Positions 49,440 through 62,221 of a stretch of DNA of 64,000 nt are shown here, one piece after another. The translations under genes were made by a program, and so were the position numbers. Source of the DNA: Gordionus sp. m RMFG-2023 (taxonomy: Eukaryota > Nematomorpha > Gordioida > Chordodea > Parachordodidae); contig NC_088775.1 in the NCBI RefSeq assembly GCF_954871325.1, positions 76,485,561 to 76,549,560 on the forward strand. Reading direction: 5' to 3'. The notes under the pieces are model-generated. The model was not told the origin of the DNA, did not search any database, and saw nothing but the letters and a program-made list of their open reading frames with translations. Each line of letters opens with the position of its first letter. Position 1 is the first letter of the stretch.

Positions 49440-49920
49440 AGATATTGGGTTAGGGGTGAAAAAAAGCAACCCTCACTTTAAGTCGTCTTAAAAAAAAAAG
49501 ATCCATATTTTGGGTCGGATTGAATAAAACGACCCGATGTTTGAGTCTGAGTCAGAAAAACGACCCAAACTTTGAGTTGGAGTCGAAAAATACGATCTAA
49601 ACTTCAAGTTTGAATCGAAAAATATGACCAAACCAAACTTCAAGTTTGAGTCGAAAAATACGACCCAAATTTCAAGTTTAAGTCGAAAAATACAACCCAA
49701 ATTTTGAGTCGGAGTCGTAAAAAACGACCCATATTTTGGGTCGAGGTCGTTTTTTTCGGCTTGGACTTGGGTCGGAGTCGAAAAAACGACCCATATTTTG
49801 GGTCGAAGTCGTTTTTTTCGGCTTGAACTCGGGTCGAAGTCGTAAAAAACGACCAAAACTTTGAGTTGGAGTCGAAAAAAACGACCCAAAATTTGGGTGA
49901 GCTCTGTTCGAGCCGACTCG
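49440..49920. repeat. outer GGGTCG repeat block, right arm
   Basis: Inverted counterpart of 45990-46540, about 60 bp shorter, with small indels relative to it. Confidence 0.85.
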
Positions 49921-50489
49921 GCTAAGCCGATTAACAACACTATTAATCAATATATTTTAGTGCTTCAATCAGGGAAAAATAAGGCCAGGGATAAATATAG
50001 TAGGATTAAATATTGTAGCTGATTTGAGTGCCGAAGCACTGCACGTGGAAAGATAAAAATTAGCACCCATTTTGAAAAATCAATTATTTTGACAATTTTA
50101 CAAAACCCTTATAAATAATTATATAATTTCCTTTTCCTTTAGCCGAGAATTATTTTATAAAATGGTGAAAAATTAAAAGATATTATCTTATTTTCTAAAA
50201 TAACACTTTGTTACTATCAATAAAAATAATTGCCATTTTTCCTAAGCAATAACTATTCCTTCCATTCGTGTCAGAAGGGAGGAGCAAACGATTGCTCAGC
50301 TATTCTAATTTGAAGAAATTTAAATTAATTTTGCATGATAATTATTTTTAATCTAGCCCCTATATTAATTTTAAAACTCTTTAGAGCAATCCTAATTACA
50401 AAAAGTAATTTTTTAGGCAACCATAATCCATTCTTTTTCTTATAAAACATATGCGAATGCATGAGAATTAAAATCATTGGTAAATTAAT

Positions 50490-50687
50490 AGAATTGCAAC
50501 AAATTTGTTTAGTCAGATTTTTAAAAATGGCTAGCCAGAAACATATTGCTTAAGCTTTGAGATTTCGCTAATAGGATGTCCAAATCCTTGTACATCTTTG
50601 AGCAAAATTTCTAGGCTTGCATCTGGATTAAATATTGAGTTAGATGTTCTTAAAAATCTGCTAAAATCAAGCCGTTTAACAACATTA
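50490..50687. mobile_element. decayed MITE of the TAGTGTTGTTAA family
   Basis: Shares TTTGAGATTTCGCTAATAGG, TGAGCAAAATTTCTAGGCTTG and CAAGCCGTTTAACAACATTA with 14508-14729. The left end is lost. Confidence 0.7.
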
Positions 50688-53600
50688 TTCATATGCATAG
50701 GATTTTAACGAATTTCAGGGCTATACTTCATTGTTCCACGTTTTTTATAGCAAATTTTCATAATTCAAAGTTTTTAGAGACCTTATTTTTTCCTGAATAG
50801 TATTTCGGAATGCATGTGAGAATTTCAAAAAACTCCTCCCTAAATTTTTGTAATTTTCATGTAATAAAATTTTTATTAATCATTACTTTAAATAAATTAT
50901 AAATATTTAAATTTAAAATATCTTTATCTGAATCTCATTTTTATAAAAATACTAGTGCTGCTAAGTAACGTTATTACCAGCGGAGTTATTTCTTTGAGAA
51001 AAAAAAATCCATTCTTCCCTTTTAAAAAATAACGAGTAACGCGTTTTTTTTGAATAATTTAAATTTATTCCTAAAAAATATAGGTAAAAAATATATTTTA
51101 AAAATTTTATAAATTATTTAAGCCGAGTTTTTAAATCAGATCAACCATCAAAGTTCTTCATATATATATATTACCTCTTTGTTGTTGCATTTCAAACCGT
51201 CAAGATTTTTAATATAATTAATATTGAATCATGTTAGTTTATATTCTCTAATAATATAATTTATTTTATTATATTAATTGTACTTATTTATTTCTTCAGA
51301 TGATTTTACATCAATAATAAAAATAAGCGCTCACTAAGTTTACAGTATGTAAGTGTGGTTTTGCCCTAATTAAAATATTTGTAGTTAGAAATATGAATTC
51401 AGATTAAATTCTGATAAAAAAGATTGAAGAGGATATAATTAAAGATTGTAAAGATGATTTAATAAGCTAAAATAATTATCAGTCTTTAAATATTTTAAAA
51501 CATTCCCCCATAATAACCGTCTCATACTCATCTATTAGTTTAGGGGACAAAAAATGAAAACCGCCATGTCTGATAACCCATCTTATAAAAAAATATTTAT
51601 TAACTCTCTCTAATAAATACAGAAGGTAAAATTTACTTTAATATGGGATCGGTTCTAAATCGCGAAAAATTGGTAATCTCGCTATATCTCCTGTATAATT
51701 TTTAAAAAAATCTTAATATTTCCTCTATTTTTAGCGGTTTTTAATTTAAATACAAATATTTATTTCCCTACCATTACTAATATTATTTTAAATAATATTT
51801 TCAAAATTTTCTAGGAGATATAAGCAAAATTCTCAATTTTTGTTTTTTTAGGAACGGGAAAATTTATTAGTATAAAACAATATAAATATAATCGACAGTA
51901 TTCAATATTTTATTCATTTAAGAGATACTTTTTTGTTTTGTAACTAAGTTAATTATTTATTTCAAACAAATAAATGTTTAAAAATTTGTTAATTTTAGAA
52001 ATCAGCAAAACTGGTTAACATGTTAGAACAAGTTGCTGTGCTCGTTAAAATTTTACAAAATGTCGGTCCTTACATGTTAAATTTTTATGAACTAATTATC
52101 CGGCCATAAAATTTTTAATATCTATATCTAATAATTTTTCTACAATGCCAATTAAGGTGCTTATATTTCTCCTCTTAGCTTTTTATCAAAGATATGTTAA
52201 ACACCTGGAAAAAAACCTAATCAAATTTTAATTAATTGTAGCAAAGTATAATTCTGTATAGAAAATATCAGTTTTTATTTCCCTTAATGTTTTTTTCATA
52301 ATATAGATATCTAAATAATATTTAACAATTTTTTATTTTGTGAAAGATATAATATCATTCTTTTATGGTAAAATGTTTCTCTTTATTTCATTTTAATTTA
52401 AAAAAATATTAATTATCACATTTAATTCAAGTTATTTTGCTTCTTTTCTCTACTCTCATTTAAAATTGAGATATGATTTAGTAGTTGCAGTTTAATCGTA
52501 GAACCTAAATAAGATTTAAGAAGTGTTATTCCTAAAAACAATCATTCTACAGAACACACAAATATGGGAATTGTTAATAGCATTATAATAAATTTTATAT
52601 ATTCTGGAAAAAGGAAATTTCTATTCTTATTTTGTCCTTTCAAAATTATCGTCCTCTAAAAAGTTTATTGTATATTTTTCAATTTTGAGTAATCCAAAAA
52701 TATATCTCTATTTAGGATCCATTTAATAATCATCCTGAAACATTATATCTATCGCAAGTAAATAGATTGTTCCTTATGAAGACGTGTTTGTAAAGATATC
52801 ATTCTACTAACGTCAGAGGATCCATCATAACCATCACTGCATTTTTTGTTTGATTAATTCCTATTTTTTGTCAATAGGGCGAGTCTCAAAACCCACATGA
52901 AGTCGGCACTATGGCTATTTCTTTCTGCAACAACAGTTCTATTAATCAATTGTTTGATATATGTATTGTATTTATTAGATCATATCAAAAATAGCTTGCT
53001 TAATTTTTTGTGAATTTACTATATTTATAGATTTTAATTGGACAGCTCTTAAAATACAAAGAAACCAGCATATTGTAATTTATTAAAAATTAGTATTTAT
53101 ATTAATCAATATATTAGCTTGAAGAAATTTATAAAATATATAAAAATTTGCTCGTGTTATCCTATTATAATTTTATGAAAAATCGGAGATTTGTGAAGCC
53201 CTGTCTGATTTTTTATTGTCCAACCTAAAAATTTACATATAAATCCAGCTCATTAAAGATTTTTCTCTTCTCATCATAATGTTTTTCAAATTTGTCCGCT
53301 TTACAGATTTCTAGTTAATATTATATATAAAAAACCAGGGTTTAGGCCTGATAAAAATGCTATTTTAAAAGAAGGCAGGATAAAAAGTGGAAAGATACAA
53401 ACTCAGAGTACCTGATCATGATCTAAAATTCTAATGATTTTGCCACAAATGGGAAATCATTTTAAGTAAAATTGACCAGAGTGATGTATTCAAGATTGTC
53501 ATCCAATAACAGCTTCTATATTACAGTTTAAATGCTGCCACCCTTTAGATATTATAAGTGATTTTGGCCATAAATTTTACTGATCATTATATTATATGGT

Positions 53601-54725
53601 CTGACCTAGAATTTTTAAAATTACATTATTTTGGGTGTTTTGTTGTTTCAAAGGGAAATTAGTAGTAAATGAATGCACATATGATTTTCCAATTGATTTG
53701 AAATAAAAATTATTCAATTACCAGCAATTTTGTAAAAAAAAAATTTCTTTTTCGAAAATCAGCTCATCAGGTTTATGTCCAGACCAGGTTCTGAAATATC
53801 AAGCTAAGAAATTATTAATTCAATCAATTCATTCATATTATTTCATCAATTTCAAAGTCCTAATATTTTAATAGGGGATAGCCTATTAAAAGATGAGAAG
53901 CAAATCCAAAGTTTCCCATTTATTTGATGATAGTGAATCAGAAATTTGTCCTAATTTTATGTGGTATGTATCAGAAATATACCTATATTTTGATGAAAGG
54001 TCAGAAATTTTTGGTTATTTTGATAAATAACATAATTAAATTCTATATTTAATAGTTTTAACTGTGCACAATTTCTGTAAAAATCATATTATTAAAATTT
54101 AGATTTCATAGTATCTCAAAAAGTTTTCTTTACACACACAATTCACCCATTTTCATTTATATTTGTATATTGGTGATTTATGATCTAAAAATTATTTTTC
54201 TAAAGGCCAATAATGATAAAAATAAGTTATTTTTCCTATGATGAGCTGGAGTTTTAGTTTGCCAAGCCTTGCTTTGATTACCAAATTAATTTAAAATAGA
54301 ATTAAGACAAAATTCTAATTTTTGATATCATTTGATGTGGAATGACCCAAAATTATTATGTAAAAATAGTATGCAAATATAGTAACAAGGCAATGTTAAG
54401 ATAGACAGGAGAGTTGAATACAAATAGATAGCCCTTTAAAAACCTCAATATACCAAAGACAAAAGAAATAATTTGTCTATTAAATAAGGTATACAAACAA
54501 AAAAGAAAATTAAATCATTATTTTTATTAAGCAATAATTAATAGTTTGATAATTAGGTTAAAAAACATTAAATAATTATTATAAAATATATAAATTATGT
54601 ATAAATGTATAAGTTAAAAATTTATTAGTATAAAAAAATTTGTAAAAATGTGAGAATATATAAATAATGGTGATTTGGCAAGATAATACTATTTGCTGCA
54701 CTAAATAAATACAAACAATTCTACA
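50688..54725. other. gene-poor AT-rich interval
   Basis: No confident gene. One exon-like piece near 52879-52965 follows an acceptor-like TCAATAG and reads GESQNPHEVGTMAISFCNNS, unrecognised. Diffuse repeats (GATGTGGAATGACCC, ATGGTCTGACCTAG) lie at 53580-54350. Confidence 0.4.
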
Positions 54726-55519
54726 TTAGATCATTAGATTATAAAGGAATTTTTCATATTCAATCTCAATTTTTTTGTTAGTATTTGATTTTTTCCCAAC
54801 ATCCAAACCCAATTCTTGAAACAATTCATCAACTATATATTGTGTAAAATATTTAATGAAATATATATAAAATTCAAATATTAACTATCTGAGAGATCAA
54901 GTTTATCTGTTCCAAAATTGGTCAAAATATATTTGAGATCTTTCATACTTATAATTTGTTTCGATTTATTTTTTCTAATTAAATTTACACACATTATTTA
55001 TTTAATATTTATATTTAAATACCTATCATAATAATTGTAAGCTATGAAAGCAGCTAAAATCTCCTTTTTTGGGTCAACCTTTTGTTTATATTTGTAAGCT
55101 ATATCCAAGAAGGTTGGAAAATTAATTTCTTTATTACCTTAAAACAAAAATAAATTACTAAATATAGAAAATAAAGGTTTTACAAGGTTAAGATCAGTTT
55201 AATAAAAAAAATTTTTTTAATTTGAACTTAAAATATATCATATTGTAAGTTATAAATTATGCATACTATGAGTTTTGTAAAATAAATTTAATTCATTTTG
55301 AGTTGCACAATAATTTAAGGAATGCATAATATTAGCCAATTGATGTTTATTTTCTACTATTCCTTTTTTAGCATGTAAGAAGAAACATTCTCTATAAGCT
55401 AATTACATTAATTAAAGTTAGTAATAAAAATTTTTTTATTTAAAACTTTCAATTGTTTCTTCATCAAAATGACTAGCCTATTAAATATGTATTATATAAA
55501 ATATATAAAATATTACCAT
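54726..55519 (-). CDS. calmodulin-like protein 4 (CALML4-like), complete, six exons
   Basis: Minus-strand exons: ATG at 55519-55517, 55477-55447, 55389-55267, 55137-55023, 54974-54886, 54832-54726 (TAA at the end). All five introns are GT-AG, every phase fits, and the sum is 468 nt, giving 155 residues. Introns are 39, 57, 129, 48 and 53 bp. Segments read HFDEETIEKCFFLH, QLANIMHSLNYCATQNEL, NKEINFPTFLDIAYKYKQKV, DPKKEILAAFIAY, ISMKDLKYILTNFG and IDELFQELGLD. The DPKKEIL block and the order of four EF-hand-like units match CALML4 better than calmodulin. The loops lack the usual Asp/Gly set, so calcium binding is probably weak or absent. CALML4 is known as a myosin VII light chain in actin protrusions. 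An intron directly after the initiator ATG is a calmodulin-family gene feature. Family call firm, orthology likely. Confidence 0.88.
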
Positions 55520-58096
55520 TTCACAAATTAGGGCTAAAAAAGGATGAATGTAGTTTGATTTTATTTAACATAGTGCTAAAGTATACCCGCATTACGACGG
55601 GTTGCTCCTCTCGTTAGAAAAATTTAGAGTCTCTATTGCACTCCATCTAGGTTGTAATACATTAACACTATCTAATTGCGTTGTCTGCGGTAAAATAATC
55701 TACAAAATTACCACTTGTAGATCTTCTCAATGTTATTTTAAAAAGGCCAGTTTTGGTATATCTTTCCCTAACCTATGACTTTATGTTGATTTCTCGACTA
55801 AATTAAAATTCGTTTTTTGCTTGATCAACGTCCCTAAAAATATTTCAGCTTTTAAATTAATTTTTTTATTATTATAGTTACTAACAACTTATTATTTAAG
55901 GACTCTTTCCAATTAATTAAAAGCCTCGAATACAAATAACTGTAAACAACGTACTAGATCTCTCGATCTAACTTCCAAGCATCCACTCCTCCCTTAAATG
56001 ATCCCATACTTTTTTTAAAAAAAATTATTTGTTCAGTTTCTTTTATTATACCACTAGCTACTCTTTTAGAAATTGCCTTTAGTCTTTTCTTTTTTAGGTA
56101 TAGATATTTGATATAAACACCCATAATTCTTATAGTTATATGATATATATTTTTGTTTCTACTATTTTTTACACATAATCTACTATTTTTTATCCAAGAT
56201 TTAAATATGTGTGGGTAAAAATGCTCAATTTCAAATTATATTGATTAATGCTCAAATATGATATTCTATAAAAAAAAATCAGCCAAAAAAATAATCCTAA
56301 ATAGAAAATTGCACTGGTAACCATTAAGAGGTTAAAATCCTTTTTAAAAAAATATTATTATAGAATATCATAAAATTATTTTTAAATTTACGATATATAT
56401 TAAAGAATATTTTAGGGCAAATTAATGGGATTTGAAGAATATTTGTGTCCATAAGCGAAACGGCGAAAATTCTTAAATACAAATACGAATTCCCCAGACT
56501 AATATGTATTTAAGAGTATATTACTGCAAATAACGAATTTATATAATATACAAACGATTCATTTTTAATTTTATTTGTAGCATCAGTATTTTATTTCAAT
56601 TATTATCTGACATTTAAATGTAAAGTTAATAAAAAGGTAAGCCTGAGTTTTATCATGTTAAATGTTGCTTGATCCTTTAAATTATAATTTACAACCCTCA
56701 AAAAACTTTTCAACAATATTTTTAGAATACTTGAGAATGGTTAAAATAATATCATGCAAATTTATGGCCCATAACTCCGGATCTAAAATTTTGATTTGAG
56801 TAAAATATATAACCCATCTTATATAAAATCAATAAGAAAAAATATCTTTGGTCATTACATTGGCTTCGAACATTTCGAACATATAATATAGAAGTTATTA
56901 GCAAGTTATTTTTCAAAAAAAGAACAATAATTTTCATATTATATAAATAAATACGCTATAAAATAAAGGAATTTATTGATAATATTTATGTATAATATAA
57001 CGAATCACTTTTACAATTATGTTATTATAATTTAATATATATATAATCTATGTGGATAAATATATAAATATTATTTTTTAAAACATAAAATTACATTTAA
57101 GATTAAAAAACACTTTAAAAAAAGTCTAAAATTTTAAAAAATTATTTATTTAAAAAATTTTTATTATATAAATACATTTATTTGAGAAAAGAGGTAGATA
57201 AATTTTTGATTTCTATTTTTTTACAAAATTAAATACTCTTCACTATTTATGATCAGATATACTAGTTTGTATGTACATAAATTTTCAATATAAAAAATTG
57301 AATTGAAATATTAAAAACGAAGATAAAACGGGTAAAACAAGTTATCAGAAATAAGGCGATTGAGATTATCTTATTTGGTTGGTTAGGATAGTTAAGAGAA
57401 AAATGAGGATGACACGAATAAGGTTTCAAAGCTATCTTTTAAAAAAACAAGACTTGTCAATCATTTTATTTTCAGATAAGTCGCGTTAATCGGCTAAGGG
57501 GGAAAGGTATACTTGTATTGTAGTTAAAAATATTCGGCAAAAAAAAAGAAATATTATATTTCTCAAATAAGCAATAATTTAGGCTAAATATTTATAGTAA
57601 ATTATTTTAAAAGAGAGGACTAGAATTATAAAAAATAATGTGGTGATAGATGAAGCATAAATTGAGCCGATAGAATATTTGATTTTTCAAAATTAAATAA
57701 GAACGCAAGCTACCTGATGCAAATTAAAATAAATTAGAATATTTTTGAGGGATTACAAATCGAGTTCATCAAACTCTAAACTACATCAAAAATACTACCA
57801 TCTGATTTTCTTCTAGAATCAATAATAAAATCATTGCGAATAAGTGGGGACTTGAGCAGTTGTAATTGGTGATTTTCTAATGATTTATGGATCAATGGGC
57901 TAAAATTGACGAGAAGGAAAATTATTTAAATGTCATTATTATATGGTTATATCACTTAAAAAAATCTGCCCCTCTTTTCAGAATTACTAACAATCATGCC
58001 CCATCCCTAGTTCCTTCCGTATAATTTTTTCAAATATTTTTTCTGCCTTTACCATTCACTATCTTTAAATAATTTCCTTCTTAACCTAATTACGAC
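55520..58096. other. interval between CALML4-like and FnIII genes
   Basis: AT-rich with no confident gene. A plus-strand open stretch at about 55571-55785 (IALHLGCNTLTLSNCVVCGK, then CRSSQCYFKKASFG) has a CxxC-C-C pattern but no start codon or recognised family. A minus-strand stretch near 55965-56110 also looks protein-like. Both are unproven. Confidence 0.35.
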
Positions 58097-61000
58097 TTAA
58101 AAAAATAGTTGTAACCTATTGCAATACATATTTCGATTACGATTTTCGTCTATGCTAAAACTGTTGGTTTTCCCATTATAACCACGGGCCAGGTGCGAGT
58201 ACCCATTCAAGTCTTCAAAATACTTTGAATCCTTTCGATCTGACTTCTTTTCGGGAATTTTCCCCTTGACATTCCCATTTCTTTTCCGTTTAAGTTTAAA
58301 ATAGATGGTTAAGTATAAAGTTGCGATTATAAGGCCTAAAAGAACTATGGCAGACACACAAATAGTGAGAAGTAACCACGGTTTGAAATGGTCTAATGTT
58401 AAGTCATTTGACGCTTTTAAAGTGTCGTTTTCGGGATAATAACTCAAGTCAGAGAAAGAAGTTTGATTACCTGAGTTTTATTAAATAAATAATTAAAATG
58501 GATTAGAATAACATATATACTATTAATAAATTTAAAAAAACAAAATTTTTTATTTGGCCAAAAAAGTAAATATAATATTAAAAATAGAAAAGGTGTTCTT
58601 TGAGAACTGGCGACAAAAAGGCGGAATCGAAGTTAACAACATTAAAAAAACTATAAGCGAATATAATATTAAATTTTGTATCTTATTAAAGAACGTTGAC
58701 GAACTATCAAAATGTTATTATTTAAAAAATTATATATAAGTAGTATTGGAAAATCGATGGCAAATTCGGCATATTCGAGGTTCTTAGCCGTTTCTTTCGC
58801 CTATACTTTATAATTATTGGCTCATTTTTTTGGTTAAACTTAGAGGTTCTTAGCCAATTATTTTGTCAACCTAATGAAGTCTAGGCTTAAATCTCCGCTA
58901 AGTCATCTTAGAGTCGTCTCGATTAGGTGAGTTATTAATATGGCATCCAAGTATTTTAGAAAAATATAATCTAAAACTATAACTATTATATATATTTTTT
59001 CTTTCTGTATTAAATAGAAGGTGAATCAGATTCCTATGCTTAATTGGCTAATTGGAGTGGATAAATAAATAAAAAAATATTAAGCAGCGATATACGTATT
59101 ATATTAGCCATTAAAAAATGAAGTTAATTTTTAATAATAAAATTTATAAGAAAAAATTCCGAGGGAACTATTCTGAAATTTGAATGGAATATTTTTTTTT
59201 CTTTTCAGAATGGAACGCAAACAAGACATTGATCCAAGTTCCTGTGAAAAAGGATACTATTAAAAATTAAATAACTTCAACGACTCCCCCTTTAAAAAAA
59301 TTAATTTTTTAGTCCTATCTCCTGTTATTATAAAAAGGTAGGAAGCAGTTATATAAATTCCAATTTATATTAAATATTTTATAAAGTATTTAGTTTTTGT
59401 ACTTTATAAAAAATATCATTTAAAAAATAATTGATATTGAAAATTAATTAGCAAAAAGTATTCGTCAAGTTATTTGTATTTAAATAGTTATTTTCAAAAT
59501 ATTTTTGTAGATTATTTAGTGTTTATAATTAAATTACTTTTTCAAAAATAAAGTATTTATATTTACATTATAATACTTATTTGAAGTGTATTATATTTGA
59601 ATAAATTTTTTTGAAAATTTTTACAATGCTGGGTATACTGTCCATAAATTTTATTAGGAGTTGCATCTAATAATATTTAATAATACCTTGAAAAACGATT
59701 TATTTATTTAAAATGTGTATACCGATAAGAATCAGCTGATGGCACGCCATTTTGATTTATCGTGTTAAATTAATTTACATTAAAATTTTATGATAGATAT
59801 AAAAATTATAATGAAAAACAAAATGACGTGCCACCAGCTGAGAGAATGAATTAACATTTTAAGTATTATAATATCATCAGTTAGATCATAAAATATATTA
59901 ACTTTTGAAGGTATTTTTTACTTGGCATTTTAATGAATCTAAACAGAGCCCAATCTCCGAATATTTTATCGGTAAAACAAGTTGGGCATTTGTCAGTATG
60001 AATCGTGTGCAGGGCTAAGGCCAGAGCGTAAGTTTTAGATTCGATCAAACCTGATGACGTGTAATAATTAATATACTTGATAATAAATAAAATAAAAGAG
60101 AATAAAGTTTTTTGCCGATACTGATACTGTGAGCAAAATATCGATGCATCTTTGACAAATTCTTTATTTAAAAATTGTGTCAAAAAATTTTAAAAAGAGA
60201 AAGAGTTCAAAAAACAAATGACAAAAACAAAAAAAAACGAAGCGTTAAATTTATTTAACATTTATCATCCGTTTATATTTATCGCTTGATCATTTTGATA
60301 AGTGAGTAAAATAAAAGGAACACTACAATCATTTTCATTTATGAAAAATGGCGGCTCTTATATTAATTTAACTTTTAAGTTTTTATATAAAATATAGCCC
60401 ACATCAGGCCTATGAAAATAATTATAGTCGTGCCCCTTAATTTTACATAACCATTTTTGTTGGAAAAAAAAATAACCCGAAAGTTTAACATAATTGTTTT
60501 TATCGTCTTTATTATTGCTCGTTAAAACTATATTTGTTCCGTTTAAATCGATGGTAGAAATTTTCTTCGAAAAATCTTTATTGGCAAAAATGAGTGGTAG
60601 GTCGCGTGCCCTGGGATCTGTTTGTTTAAGATATTATATGATGGTATGATATATTATTTTACGATTATTTTCTCAAAATTAAACCAGACATCTTTGATTA
60701 CCAAAAGAAGAAAAAATGATAAGTATAGTTACAATATAGCTGGATGTGACATTGATGCAATGAAATATTTTGTGGTCCCATAAAATGTGAATTAATTAGT
60801 TTAAATTTAAGCTTAAAGATATTTTATTTTCTTCTCTAGCCATAAATAACTGTATCTCTCAGGCACGGAACAAGATGGAACCAATCCTAGGGGAAAAAAT
60901 ATCCAACTAAATTTTTTTGAATCATAACAAAATAATAATTAAAATTATAAAATGTCCTTAATTAAATATTCAATCTGTACTTAATTCGAAACTATGTGAA

Positions 61001-61656
61001 AAAAATATAGCTAGCACCTGTTTGTTTAATAGGAAATTTTTTTATGAATCTTTAAATTTATTTATGTTAATTGATAAAAATGAATATTTTAGAAAAAATA
61101 TATAAAAGAATATTTCCCATACGTGATGCATTAAAGGCTGTATACAGAAGTCTCCACCAACTTTCATTTCCGATAATGAAGCTAGGAAACTCGTAATAAA
61201 CAAACAGCGCGTTTTTAGGGTAAAACGACGATTCATAATTAGAGATTATATCGTTCAGCGTAAAATTCAATTTTAAATAATTGTTTTCCCTAGTTTTATA
61301 GCCGTATAAAGCATCGCCATTTTGATTTCCTAAAAGTAGAAAATCGCTGTCAAGCCAAAAGTCGTCGGAGTCTGCAACTTGAGAAAAGAGATTTATTGAT
61401 TTCATCCCAGTCGAGGGCATATCGTTAAGCGGAACAAAATCCTGAAAAATGGTGGTTTTAGCAAAGTTTTCCGTTTTACCAATATATGGAAGGTAATTAT
61501 TTTGAGAGGTTATAAAGTGAAGAGATTTTGAAGGGGAACTAGCGCTAAACGAGTTGTAAGCTATAACGTAAAAGGTATAATTCGTGGCCGGCTTAAGTTC
61601 TTTTATAATGGCTCTTGTGGTGAAGGGGTCGATAATAACTTGTTTTTCCAGGTTGT
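58097..61656 (-). CDS. single-pass membrane protein with fibronectin type III segment, 3' exons
   Basis: Minus-strand exons: 61656-61123, then 60617 to about 60370, possibly a short one near 60150-60120, 60050-59922, and 58470-58097. The first pair (donor GTATGG, acceptor AAACAG) and the last pair (donor GTAAAA, acceptor CTCAG) fit in phase. The first exon opens inside a FnIII domain (IKELKPATNYTFYVIAYNSF) and continues with a non-FnIII region. The second reads LPLIFANKDFSKKISTIDLN, faintly like a YWTD propeller blade as in Sevenless/ROS1. The fourth has a FnIII-like LIESKTYALALALHTI. The last exon holds a stalk, one membrane helix (WLLLTICVSAIVLLGLIIAT), a KLKRKR stop-transfer signal and a 70-residue tail. 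No kinase or phosphatase domain was found to the left, but one could follow a long intron. The 5' part lies outside the window or unrecognised. Confidence 0.65.
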
Positions 61657-62221
61657 CTGATGAACAAATGTGAAATTAATCATTATTTAAAAAAATATTT
61701 GGTAGAAAATTTTATACTTATAACTTTTTTTGTAAATCCTACTCTCATACTATAAAATATTTACCTATTTTTATTATATTTTTTTCTTCCTATTATAGCG
61801 GGTAATTGCTCTATTTATTAGCCGGCTAAAAAATATATCAAACCTAGTTTTTAACAGAAAACTAACACCTCCGATTCCAGTTTTTTTAATATCTCACCTT
61901 AAAGCCGAAAAAAAATTAATTAGCACTTAATGCATAGCAAATTTTTTCAGCAGGGCCAGAAATGCTAAATTAGCCGATTTTTAGCAATTAGAAAACTCAA
62001 TTATACTTCCTAACGCAAATTTACCCAATTTGATAATACCACAAACAAATTAAACTTTCAAAAATCTCGATAATTTAAAAAATATTAATGTATAAAAAAG
62101 GGTAGTTTATAAATAATTTAATATATATAAAAAATATGCATATAATTTTATTTAGCATAAGCTGTGTGAAACTCACAGTGTCACAATTTATAATATATAT
62201 TTAAAAATCGTAAATTTTGAA
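61657..62221. other. probable intron of the FnIII gene
   Basis: AT-rich sequence upstream of the acceptor at 61657. No further FnIII exon recognised. Confidence 0.4.

Larger units (their letters stand above)
45968..49942. mobile_element. 4-kb foldback element with hAT-type ends
   Basis: The ends TAGTGTTGTTAA (45968) and TTAACAACACTA (49942) are inverted repeats, flanked by an exact 8-bp duplication TTAATCAA (45960-45967 and 49943-49950). The two arms, about 2.1 and 1.9 kb, are inverted copies meeting near 48055 around a loop of only about 45 bp. Each arm has an outer 0.5-kb block of GGGTCGTTTTTTCGAC-type repeats, a unique spacer (GGCGGGAAAGTTACTTAAAG, and its complement in the right arm), then about ten units of a 119-bp satellite. 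No transposase is encoded. Its ends match the small MITE at 14508-14729, so it was probably moved in trans by the same hAT transposase. Confidence 0.93.

Noticed and set aside
45932-49950. Several open frames of 70-150 codons in the foldback ends
   Set aside because: They are produced by the GGGTCG repeat, read similarly in several frames and on both strands, and have no domain.
58554-58739. Open stretch (VFFENWRQKGGIEVNNI) and a possible terminal exon near 59211-59274 on the plus strand, inside the FnIII gene intron
   Set aside because: No start Met, no consistent splice partner and no recognised family; composition is only mildly protein-like.
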